The notes under the pieces: model-generated
Databases searched by the model: none
What the model saw: the letters and a program-made list of their open reading frames with translations, nothing else
Told to the model about the DNA's origin: nothing
Shown here: one piece after another, positions 1 to 5,058 of the stretch
How positions within the stretch are numbered: position 1 is the stretch's first letter
How the letters are laid out: each line of letters starts with the position of its first letter
Made by a program: the position numbers and the translations under genes
DNA from: Nitrosomonadaceae bacterium
GTDB taxonomy: Bacteria > Pseudomonadota > Gammaproteobacteria > Burkholderiales > Nitrosomonadaceae
Assembly: GCA_024644425.1 (NCBI GenBank)
Contig: JAHELA010000112.1
Location: 1-5,058, forward strand
Length of the DNA: 5,058 nt
Direction of reading: 5' to 3'

Positions 1-311
1 GAAACAAATGGGTTTGTCGAGCCGCCACTGAAGTACAATAATGCACTCAAAGCAAGTACATCAATAAGAATTTGCGCAAAAAATTCTATGTTTGATACAG
101 GCCAGTTTCGCTGCAATCGTAACCAGGTTACAAAATTTACTGCCGCCAGAAAGATTACTACCATAAACATTTCTGTCCAAGGTAATGGCATTTCAAGCGC
201 CCTATGTACAGATGCAAATGTAACGCATTGTACGATAATGGCGATAGTTCTTAGCAGAAGCAGGCGCTGCAAGTTTTTACTTAGCGGGGTTTGGCTGAGA
301 TCATTGAACAT
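1..311 (-). CDS. regB: RegB/PrrB-type redox sensor histidine kinase, N-terminal part (partial)
   Basis: Reading leftward from the ATG at 311-309, the frame stays open for 103 codons to the window edge, so only the N-terminal membrane part is visible. The protein starts MFNDLSQTPLSKNLQRLLLL. Hydrophobic segments lie at about residues 17-35, 46-64 and 77-94, separated by short basic or polar loops. Residues 93-102 read YFSGGSTNPF, which contains the GGxxNPF motif typical of RegB/PrrB/RegS/RoxS kinases; in that family it lies in a loop between membrane helices and is linked to ubiquinone sensing. The His-box, redox cysteine and ATPase domain would lie beyond the edge. The frame continues upstream to a stop at 344-342 without another ATG, so this start is the natural choice, although no good Shine-Dalgarno sequence precedes it. 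The gene is divergent from the riboflavin operon. In the family the kinase phosphorylates a RegA/PrrA regulator to control respiration, carbon or nitrogen genes; the partner is not in view. Family assignment is fairly sure, exact role is not. Confidence 0.8.
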   Translation of the reverse strand, partial: MFNDLSQTPLSKNLQRLLLLRTIAIIVQCVTFASVHRALEMPLPWTEMFMVVIFLAAVNFVTWLRLQRNWPVSNIEFFAQILIDVLALSALLYFSGGSTNPFV

Positions 312-366
312 TTCAAAAGCACATAAAAAATTGCATGTATTTTATTTAAATCTAACATTAGCTTAT

Positions 367-372
367 ATTATA
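367..372 (-). promoter_or_regulatory. Candidate -10 element for the leftward regB-like gene
   Basis: Read on the minus strand these six bases are TATAAT, an exact sigma-70 -10 hexamer, about 56 bp upstream of the kinase ATG. With 17-bp spacing the -35 would fall at 390-395, where the minus strand reads CAAATT, a poor match. The weak -35 lies inside the 380-404 palindrome, an arrangement expected if a bound regulator controls this promoter. The hexamer match is seen directly; its use as a promoter is inferred and could be chance in such AT-rich DNA. Confidence 0.4.
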
Positions 373-379
373 AATTCTG

Positions 380-404
380 GCTATGCGGCAATTTGTCGCA
401 TAGC
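380..404. promoter_or_regulatory. Inverted repeat resembling a RegA/PrrA/RegR operator
   Basis: GCTATGCG at 380-387 is matched by its exact reverse complement CGCATAGC at 397-404. Three further pairs (388/396 as G-T, 389/395, 390/394) leave a 3-base centre at 391-393, giving an 11-pair dyad. The core at 384-399 reads TGCGGCA, four bases, then GTCGC. This fits the RegA/PrrA-type binding pattern as I recall it (YGCGRCR, variable spacer, GNCGC) at every specified base. Because it sits between divergent genes and has no T-run on either side, it is not a terminator. Its position next to a RegB-type kinase gene suggests autoregulation of that two-component system and possibly control of the riboflavin operon. 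The dyad is certain; the regulator is inferred. Confidence 0.55.
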
Positions 405-619
405 GCTATATTAAAAGAGATGGAGCTATTGAATTCTACTCTAGATTTAAAACTCTTCGTGATATCCTCATTAAAACTATAAACTGATTATTGTTGGGAC
501 AGATAAAATCCTGAATAAAGATAGCAACATTTTTCTAGTATAAGCTGTGGAGATAGCGCACTACAAAACGAATCAACATTAAAATAATTAATATTTGTAT
601 TTGATCTGGAAAAAAACTA

Positions 620-1213
620 ATGTTTACTGGAATAATCCAAGCGGTTGGTAAAATAAAAGAAATTACGCCTTTAAAAAGCGGTTTGCGCATAAAAATTTTG
701 ACGAGCAAGCTAGATTTGAGCGATGTCCAAATTGGAGACAGTATTGCAACAAATGGCGTATGTCTTACCATCATTGCTGTAGATGATCGTATGTTAACTA
801 TGGAGGTATCACGAGAAACTCTAGCTTGTACTCACGGATTGGAAATACTTGGCCAAAGAGTAAATCTGGAAAAGGCAATGCGACTTTCAGACAGAATAAA
901 TGGTCATTTAGTAAGCGGACATGTAGATGGAATAGGAAAAGTGGATATGCTTGAACAGGATGGAGAAAGTCGCTCATTAGCAATAAAAGCGCCAGGTTCT
1001 CTGTTAAAGTACATAGTAAAAAAAGGCTCAATTGCAGTAAATGGGGTGAGCTTAACCGTAAACTCAATCGAAGAAAATAGCTTTAAAGTTAATCTTGTTC
1101 CTCACACGCTAAAAATGACCACGTTGCAGTGTTTAAAGGCTGATATGAAAGTAAATTTAGAAGTGGATTTGCTGGCACGATACCTTGCACAAATTATAAC
1201 AACCCCGAAGTAA
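620..1213 (+). CDS. ribE: Riboflavin synthase (alpha subunit)
   Basis: This enzyme dismutates two molecules of 6,7-dimethyl-8-ribityllumazine to riboflavin and the pyrimidinedione, the last step of riboflavin synthesis in the cytosol. The 197-residue protein has the usual two tandem lumazine-binding domains. The first begins with the invariant MFTGI and contains GDSIATNGVCLT (39-50, Cys48). The second begins near NGHLVSGHVDGIG (94-106) and repeats the motif as GSIAVNGVSLTV (136-147). VNLVPHTLKMTTL (157-169) and NLEVDLLARYL (179-189) are the expected C-terminal signatures. Length is normal for the family (about 195-215 aa). MFTGI fixes the start; GGA at 608-610, nine bases upstream, is a modest ribosome-binding site. 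It is the first gene of the rightward cluster, 47 bp ahead of ribBA. The same family is also called ribC in some species. Nothing is missing or broken. Confidence 0.96.
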   Translation: MFTGIIQAVGKIKEITPLKSGLRIKILTSKLDLSDVQIGDSIATNGVCLTIIAVDDRMLTMEVSRETLACTHGLEILGQRVNLEKAMRLSDRINGHLVSGHVDGIGKVDMLEQDGESRSLAIKAPGSLLKYIVKKGSIAVNGVSLTVNSIEENSFKVNLVPHTLKMTTLQCLKADMKVNLEVDLLARYLAQIITTPK

Positions 1214-1260
1214 GTTCTTCGTGCTACATTTAATATTATTTAATTTAGCTTTTTAGCCAT

Positions 1261-2376
1261 ATGATTATAAGCCCCACACAAGAAATCATAGATGACATCA
1301 AGATAGGAAAAATGGTAATCCTGGTTGATGAAGAAAATCGTGAGAACGAAGGTGACTTGGTTTTAGCGGCAGATTTTGTCACGCCAGAAGCAATAAATTT
1401 TATGGCAACACATGGTCGAGGATTAGTTTGCCTTACGTTAACCGAACAACATTGTCGTCAACTTAATCTGCCCTTGATGGTTTCTGCATCCACCAATCGT
1501 TCCCCATTAGGAACAAATTTTACTCAATCAATAGAAGCTGCAGTTGGTGTAACGACTGGCATTTCTGCAGCTGACCGCGCACATACAGTAAGGGTGGCTG
1601 CAAAAACGGACGCAAAGCCAGAAGACATCGTTCAGCCTGGTCACGTCTTTCCATTAATGGCACAAAATGGAGGGGTACTTGTAAGGGCCGGTCATACTGA
1701 AGCAGGATGTGATTTAGCAAATCTTGCAGGGCTTACACCTGCTTCTGTAATTTGTGAAATTCTTCATGATGATGGCAGTATGGCACGTTTGCCAGGGTTA
1801 ATAGAGTTTGCTACAAAACATCAACTCAAAATCGGAGCGATCGCTGATCTTATTCATTACCGCAGCCAAACAGAAAGTTTGATAAAACGTGTGGCAGAAC
1901 GCCCCGTTCAGACAATTCATGGTGAGTTTCATCTTATCGCTTATCTTGATAAGACTATAAATGCAACTCATCTTGCTCTAATAAGAGGCAAAATTAATCC
2001 GAATATTGATACCTTCGTACGAGTACATGAGCCATTATCTGTTATTGATTTGTTGGATACGCATGATAATACACATTCTTGGAGCATAACTGATACGCTC
2101 CGTGAAATTTCTAGCGCAGAGCGCGGAGTTATCATTTTTCTAAATTGTAAAGAAAGTTCGGAAGAGTTAATCAAACGTGTCACAAGGACAAAATCTGAAC
2201 CGCATGACCTTACTAGAACTGATTTGCGCAACTATGGTATCGGCGCACAAATATTAAAAGATCTTAATGTAAGCAAGATGAAATTGTTGGCCATCCCACG
2301 CAAAATGCCAAGTATGGCTGGCTTTGGTTTAAAGGTTACGGGATACTTGGCTCCGGAGAATGTAGAGCAAAAATAA
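1261..2376 (+). CDS. ribBA: 3,4-dihydroxy-2-butanone-4-phosphate synthase with degenerate GTP cyclohydrolase II-like domain (RibBX type)
   Basis: Residues 1 to about 205 form a complete RibB domain, which converts ribulose 5-phosphate to 3,4-dihydroxy-2-butanone 4-phosphate plus formate. Key motifs are DEENRENEGDLVLAA (23-37, acidic metal site), HGRGLVCL (51-58), GISAADRA (100-107), PGHVFPL (126-132) and GHTEA (144-148). Residues from about 214 to 371 align with GTP cyclohydrolase II (RibA) but lack its active site. The HSECLTGD block is HEPLSVID (256-263), the CDCG zinc ligands are gone, and the RQEGRGIGL block reads LNCKESSEELI. Only structural parts such as DLRNYGIGAQIL (321-332) persist. 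The protein is therefore probably not bifunctional, and matches the RibBX variants described in proteobacteria; a separate RibA should exist elsewhere. The start gives the family-typical N-terminus EIIDDIKIGKMVILVDE, yet no clear Shine-Dalgarno sequence precedes it, so translation may depend on ribE 47 bp upstream. Confidence 0.93.
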   Translation: MIISPTQEIIDDIKIGKMVILVDEENRENEGDLVLAADFVTPEAINFMATHGRGLVCLTLTEQHCRQLNLPLMVSASTNRSPLGTNFTQSIEAAVGVTTGISAADRAHTVRVAAKTDAKPEDIVQPGHVFPLMAQNGGVLVRAGHTEAGCDLANLAGLTPASVICEILHDDGSMARLPGLIEFATKHQLKIGAIADLIHYRSQTESLIKRVAERPVQTIHGEFHLIAYLDKTINATHLALIRGKINPNIDTFVRVHEPLSVIDLLDTHDNTHSWSITDTLREISSAERGVIIFLNCKESSEELIKRVTRTKSEPHDLTRTDLRNYGIGAQILKDLNVSKMKLLAIPRKMPSMAGFGLKVTGYLAPENVEQK

Positions 2377-2415
2377 AATTCCATTTTTCTTCTCATTCTT
2401 CTAATAAATATTTTT

Positions 2416-2420
2416 AGGGG
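2416..2420 (+). promoter_or_regulatory. Strong ribosome-binding site of ribH
   Basis: AGGGG lies five bases before the ribH ATG at 2426 and is the best Shine-Dalgarno sequence in the window, whereas ribBA just upstream has none that I can see. A high translation rate for ribH would suit lumazine synthase, which acts as a large multimer. The match is seen; the rate is inferred. Confidence 0.7.
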
Positions 2421-2425
2421 ATTAT

Positions 2426-2908
2426 ATGGCGCGTTACGATAACATTCTTGAGTTTGAAACTAATTTAAACGGTAATGAATTACATATTGGCATTGTTATG
2501 AGCCGGTATAACATTGATGTATGTGAGGGATTACTTGGAAGTTGTACTGCAGAACTAGAAAAAAATGGAGTACAGGCATCTAATATTCTGTTAGTTACTG
2601 TTCCAGGGGCACTAGAGATTCCTTTGGCGTTACAAAAAATGGCTTTGACAGATCAGTTTGATGCTTTAGTGGCACTAGGAGCAGTGATACGAGGAGACAC
2701 TTATCATTTTGAAGCTGTTTCGAAAGAATCAATTGGTGGCGTAACAGCAGTTCAACTTGATACTGGTATACCGATCGCAAACGGAATTCTTACTACCGAT
2801 ACAGACGATCAGGCATTAGAGCGCATGAGTCAGAAGGGCGCTGAAACTGGACGAGTAGCGATAGAAATGGTTAATCTGTTGAGAAAGCTTGATGAAGTGG
2901 CCCAATGA
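2426..2908 (+). CDS. ribH: 6,7-dimethyl-8-ribityllumazine synthase
   Basis: RibH condenses 3,4-dihydroxy-2-butanone 4-phosphate (from the RibB domain upstream) with 5-amino-6-ribitylaminouracil to give the lumazine that RibE uses. The 160-residue protein is of normal length and single-domain. Visible signatures are IGIVMSRYN (21-29, substrate-stacking aromatic before Asn), TVPGALEIPLAL (58-69), LGAVIRGDTYHFEAVSKES (84-102) with the catalytic histidine at 94, IPIANGILTTDTDDQALER (115-133) and GAETGRVAIEM (138-148). The subunits normally form pentamers or 60-mer shells, which cannot be judged from sequence alone. The start has an excellent AGGGG ribosome-binding site five bases upstream. It lies 49 bp after ribBA, and its stop overlaps the start of nusB, so these genes are very likely in one transcript. 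No key residue is missing. Confidence 0.96.
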   Translation: MARYDNILEFETNLNGNELHIGIVMSRYNIDVCEGLLGSCTAELEKNGVQASNILLVTVPGALEIPLALQKMALTDQFDALVALGAVIRGDTYHFEAVSKESIGGVTAVQLDTGIPIANGILTTDTDDQALERMSQKGAETGRVAIEMVNLLRKLDEVAQ

Positions 2909-3402
2909 TACAGAAAATATCTGCAACTCAAACAAAAACTAAATTAGACACGAAACTAATACGGAAAGGTCGACGGCGACATTCGCGGGAACTGGCCATG
3001 CAAGGCCTTTATCAATTGTGTGTGGCAGGGGGTTCCATTGAAGAAATTGAAGAACAATTACACGAGAAAAAAGAATTTCTCAGGACAGACGAAAAATATT
3101 TTTCAGATCTAATGCATGGCGTCTTAAAAAATTTATCTGAACTGAAAGCGCACCTACAAGTTTGTCTTGACCGGCCTATCGAAGAACTTAGTCCGGTAGA
3201 GCTTGCTATTTTGCTGCTTAGCACTTATGAATTTACTTGTCATCTTGAAATACCATATAGAGCAATTATCAATGAAGCGGTGGAATTAGCTAAGGCTTAC
3301 GGTGGAACCGACGGCTATAAGTATGTAAATGGTGTATTAGATAAATTAGCCATACAATTGCGTGCAGAGGAAGTCAGTTTACATGTTAATGTCAAGGTTT
3401 GA
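2905..3402 (+). CDS. nusB: Transcription antitermination factor NusB
   Basis: NusB binds boxA RNA together with NusE (ribosomal protein S10) and helps RNA polymerase read through rRNA operons. The 165-residue protein has the all-helical NusB fold signatures: RRRHSRELAMQGLYQL (23-38) near the N-terminus, then RPIEELSPVELAILLLSTYEF (90-110), EIPYRAIINEAVELAKAYGG (115-134) and YKYVNGVLDKLA (138-149). It carries about 20 extra basic, Thr/Lys-rich residues before the first conserved block, somewhat longer than E. coli NusB (139 aa). The ATG at 2905 overlaps the ribH stop as ATGA, a classic translational-coupling arrangement; no later in-frame ATG precedes the conserved RRHSRELA block, which supports this start. 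The ribH-nusB pairing is widespread in proteobacteria. Function is assigned from family motifs and is secure. Confidence 0.95.
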   Translation: MIQKISATQTKTKLDTKLIRKGRRRHSRELAMQGLYQLCVAGGSIEEIEEQLHEKKEFLRTDEKYFSDLMHGVLKNLSELKAHLQVCLDRPIEELSPVELAILLLSTYEFTCHLEIPYRAIINEAVELAKAYGGTDGYKYVNGVLDKLAIQLRAEEVSLHVNVKV

Positions 3403-3554
3403 ATATTAAACAATGGATACCAAGAGGCAAGATGAGATTAATACAAATAGTATCAACAATATGTGCAGCATCATTTTAGATTAGAAGTGAATATACTAAA
3501 AAATTAACAGAACATTTTCAGGCATTATTGACCAATTAATTACAGGTTTTAGAA
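3403..3554 (+). other. Gene-free AT-rich gap between nusB and thiL, possible internal promoter
   Basis: The cluster is otherwise tightly packed, but here 152 bp separate two genes on the same strand. I see no terminator hairpin with a T-run and no convincing gene. A TATACT hexamer at 3492-3497 could be a -10 element for thiL-pgpA, but the corresponding -35 region (about 3469-3475) has no TTGACA-like match. The TTGACC at 3528-3533 lies too near the thiL start to serve as its -35. The only small frame, 3413-3484 (24 codons including the stop), lacks a ribosome-binding site. Confidence 0.5.
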
Positions 3555-4529
3555 ATGCTTTCCGAATCGGAAATCATCCGAAGTTTTTTTACTTTTTCTG
3601 ATTCCAGTGTGGTACAGGGAATAGGAGATGATTCAGCGTTAATTAGGCCGACAGCTGGAATGGATCTGGCAATTTCCACCGATATGCTGATATCTGGACA
3701 ACATTTTTTTTCTAATGCTGACCCACACAAACTAGGATATAAAGCACTTGCTGTTAATCTTTCGGATATGGCGGCGATGGGGGCCATACCACGTTGGGCT
3801 ACTCTAGCATTAGGACTACCAAAGTCTTTAGTTGAGACCAAGGAGAAATGGTTAGAGGCATTTGCAGGTGGTTTTCTCGAGCTTGCAAACTTACATAAAG
3901 TTTCGCTTATCGGCGGGGATACTACATGTGGCCCGCTTACTATTTGTGTACAGATTATTGGTGAAGTAGAAAAAGGGAGAGCTTTGCATCGTGGCGGGGC
4001 ACAGCCAGGAGATGATATTTGGATATCAGGCCAATTAGGCGATGCAGCGCTCGCGCTTTCTCACGAGCAGAATCAAATTAAGCTTGAGCCGAGTGAGTTT
4101 TCCGCTTGTGCTCCCGCATTGCATATGCCAAATGCCCGGGTTGAGCTTGGACAACGATTAATTGATTTGGCGCATAGTGCCATTGATATTTCTGACGGCT
4201 TGTTGGCAGATTTGGGACATATTGTGGAATTATCTAAAGTTTCTGCTGTTATAAAAATAAATAAAATAAATTGCTCGAAAGTCTTAAAAAAATATCTTCC
4301 CCAATCACTCGCTATTAATTGTTTGTTAGCAGGGGGAGATGATTATGAGCTTTGTTTTACCGCACCAAAAGATAAGCGCAATAAAATTGAAGTTCTTTCC
4401 CGCGAAATTGAGATCTCTTTGACACGCATCGGCGCAATTGATACAGGGAATAACTTGGTTGTACTAGATGAGATGGGTAGTCCAATAACGTTGGAAAGAA
4501 AAGGCTATGACAACTTTCATTCCTCCTGA
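3555..4529 (+). CDS. thiL: Thiamine-monophosphate kinase
   Basis: ThiL phosphorylates thiamine monophosphate with ATP to thiamine diphosphate, the active cofactor, in the cytosol. The 324-residue protein has normal length (E. coli 325) and the PurM/SelD-like ATP-binding fold. Motifs in order: GIGDDSALI (22-30, Mg-ATP aspartates), STDMLISGQHF (41-51), LGYKALAVNLSDMAAMGAIP (60-79), IGGDTTCGPLTI (119-130), GAQPGDDIWISGQLGDAALAL (148-168), AIDISDGLLADL (209-220) and LLAGGDDYELCF (257-268). All catalytic aspartates expected for the family are present. ACAGG at 3542-3546, eight bases upstream, serves as ribosome-binding site, and the N-terminal SESEIIRSFF matches the usual family beginning. It follows nusB after an unusual 152-bp gap and its last 23 bases overlap the preferred start of pgpA. 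Confidence 0.95.
   Translation: MLSESEIIRSFFTFSDSSVVQGIGDDSALIRPTAGMDLAISTDMLISGQHFFSNADPHKLGYKALAVNLSDMAAMGAIPRWATLALGLPKSLVETKEKWLEAFAGGFLELANLHKVSLIGGDTTCGPLTICVQIIGEVEKGRALHRGGAQPGDDIWISGQLGDAALALSHEQNQIKLEPSEFSACAPALHMPNARVELGQRLIDLAHSAIDISDGLLADLGHIVELSKVSAVIKINKINCSKVLKKYLPQSLAINCLLAGGDDYELCFTAPKDKRNKIEVLSREIEISLTRIGAIDTGNNLVVLDEMGSPITLERKGYDNFHSS
4493..4498 (+). promoter_or_regulatory. Ribosome-binding site supporting the upstream pgpA start
   Basis: GGAAAG sits eight bases before the ATG at 4507, inside the 3' end of thiL. The alternative in-frame ATG at 4606 has only CTAGG directly abutting it, which is too close to work as a Shine-Dalgarno sequence. This decides the start in favour of 4507. 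Confidence 0.55.
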
Positions 4530-5058
4530 TCCCCAAATAAAAACTGAACTAGGGACTGAGCCAGAGGCTCAGATAAAAATTGCACGCCCATACCCTAATC
4601 CTAGGATGAGATTTGTGTTGAAGCATCCTGCTTTTTTCATTGCTTTTGGTGGAGGCGCAGGGCTAAGCCCAGTAGCACCGGGCACCGTAGGGACGCTTGT
4701 TGCATTCCCATTATTCTGGGTAATTAATCAAAACCTAGATCCAATTAAATTTTTACTATTAATTGATGTTATGTTCATTGCCGGTATTTGGTGCTGTAGT
4801 ATAACTGGCAAGATACTAGGTATTCATGACCATAGTGGAATTGTATGGGATGAAATTGTTGCTTTTTTGCTGGTGTTATTTTTTACTCCAGATGGGCTGG
4901 TATGGCAGGCGTTTGCTTTTTTGTTATTCCGTCTGTTTGACATATTTAAACCCCAGCCAATCAGATATTATGATAAGAAGTTGCGCAACGGTTTTGGAGT
5001 GATGTTTGACGATTTACTTGCAGCATTTTTTACATTGCTTTGTTTGGCAGCCTGGAAG
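4507..5058 (+). CDS. pgpA: Phosphatidylglycerophosphatase A (3' end cut by window)
   Basis: PgpA is an inner-membrane enzyme that removes the phosphate from phosphatidylglycerophosphate to make phosphatidylglycerol. From the ATG at 4507 the frame is open for 184 codons to the window edge. Signatures: AFGGGAGLSPVAPGTVGTL (46-64), HDHSGIVWDEIVAF (107-120, metal-binding acidic site), FRLFDIFKPQPIRYYD (141-156) and NGFGVMFDDLLAAF (161-174). Hydrophobic stretches near 64-74, 81-100, 116-126 and 170-182 fit a multi-pass protein. E. coli PgpA is 172 aa, so only a few residues and the stop are likely missing. The 4507 start overlaps thiL by 23 bp and adds 33 residues before the next in-frame Met (34), including a polar, proline-rich lead. 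I prefer it because it has a ribosome-binding site and keeps thiL-pgpA coupled. Minor oddities are Ala where DEIVG usually has Gly, and NGFG where GGxG is usual. Confidence 0.92.
   Translation, partial: MTTFIPPDPQIKTELGTEPEAQIKIARPYPNPRMRFVLKHPAFFIAFGGGAGLSPVAPGTVGTLVAFPLFWVINQNLDPIKFLLLIDVMFIAGIWCCSITGKILGIHDHSGIVWDEIVAFLLVLFFTPDGLVWQAFAFLLFRLFDIFKPQPIRYYDKKLRNGFGVMFDDLLAAFFTLLCLAAWK

Larger units (their letters stand above)
312..619. other. Divergent intergenic region between the regB-like gene and ribE
   Basis: This stretch of about 308 bp is AT-rich and I see no credible gene on either strand. It should hold the promoters of the leftward kinase gene and of the rightward riboflavin operon. 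Its one strong structure is the inverted repeat at 380-404. The remainder, 413-619, would be part of a long leader for ribE. It has only weak -10-like hexamers on the + strand (TATATT 407-412, TATAAA 478-483, TATAAG 539-544), none with a convincing -35 partner. I looked for the conserved blocks of an FMN riboswitch (GC-rich elements such as AGGGTGAAATTCC) and found none. Confidence 0.7.

Noticed and set aside
380..404. Inverted repeat as a rho-independent terminator
   Set aside because: No T-run follows on either strand, and both flanking genes read away from it, so there is nothing to terminate.
88..414. Rightward open frame of 108 codons antisense to the kinase gene
   Set aside because: Its sequence shows no family motif, and the opposite strand encodes a clear RegB N-terminus over most of its length. 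It also runs through the palindrome.
566..606. ATCAA...TTGAT inverted repeat as an FNR/CRP-type site upstream of ribE
   Set aside because: The arms are only five bases and are separated by about 29 AT-rich bases, far wider than the 4-bp spacing of an FNR box.
3413..3484. Short frame of 24 codons (stop included) after nusB
   Set aside because: There is no ribosome-binding site, no recognisable motif, and the length is expected by chance.
3528..3533. TTGACC as a -35 promoter element for thiL
   Set aside because: A -10 at normal spacing would fall on the thiL ribosome-binding site and start codon, and no TATAAT-like hexamer is there.
3536..3841. Leftward open frame antisense to the start of thiL
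   Set aside because: It is a shadow of the thiL frame, where conserved motifs are unambiguous.

Overview
The window looks like the chromosome of a low-GC (about 40% by eye) proteobacterium. The order ribE, ribBA, ribH, nusB, thiL, pgpA and the protein motifs fit Beta- or Gammaproteobacteria. A RegB/PrrB-type kinase and the wording of the PgpA and ThiL proteins lean me towards a beta-proteobacterium, perhaps related to Nitrosomonas. That placement is inference and not firm.

Layout: the left edge (positions 1-311) carries the 5' end of a leftward gene for a membrane redox-sensing histidine kinase of the RegB/PrrB/RegS family. It shows the family's GGxxNPF quinone-site motif and runs off the window. 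A divergent intergenic region of about 308 bp follows. Its clearest element is a long perfect inverted repeat around 380-404, whose core resembles the DNA box bound by RegA/PrrA/RegR response regulators. Everything after it is rightward: riboflavin synthase (ribE, 620-1213), a RibBA-like protein whose GTP cyclohydrolase II half has lost its metal and catalytic residues (1261-2376), lumazine synthase (ribH, 2426-2908), antitermination factor NusB (2905-3402, ATGA overlap with ribH), a gene-free gap of 152 bp, thiamine-monophosphate kinase (thiL, 3555-4529) and phosphatidylglycerophosphatase A (pgpA, from 4507, cut by the right edge just before its expected end).

How the genes work together: the RibB half of RibBA makes dihydroxybutanone phosphate from ribulose 5-phosphate. 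RibH condenses it with the pyrimidine made by RibA and RibD, which are not in this window. RibE dismutates the resulting lumazine to riboflavin. NusB (transcription antitermination), ThiL (thiamine diphosphate) and PgpA (phosphatidylglycerol) are frequent housekeeping neighbours of this cluster in proteobacteria.

I see no mobile element, CRISPR array, tRNA or rRNA, and no wholly new system. The points most worth following are the RegA-like palindrome between the kinase gene and the riboflavin operon, the degenerate RibBA C-terminal domain, and the absence of a recognisable FMN riboswitch.
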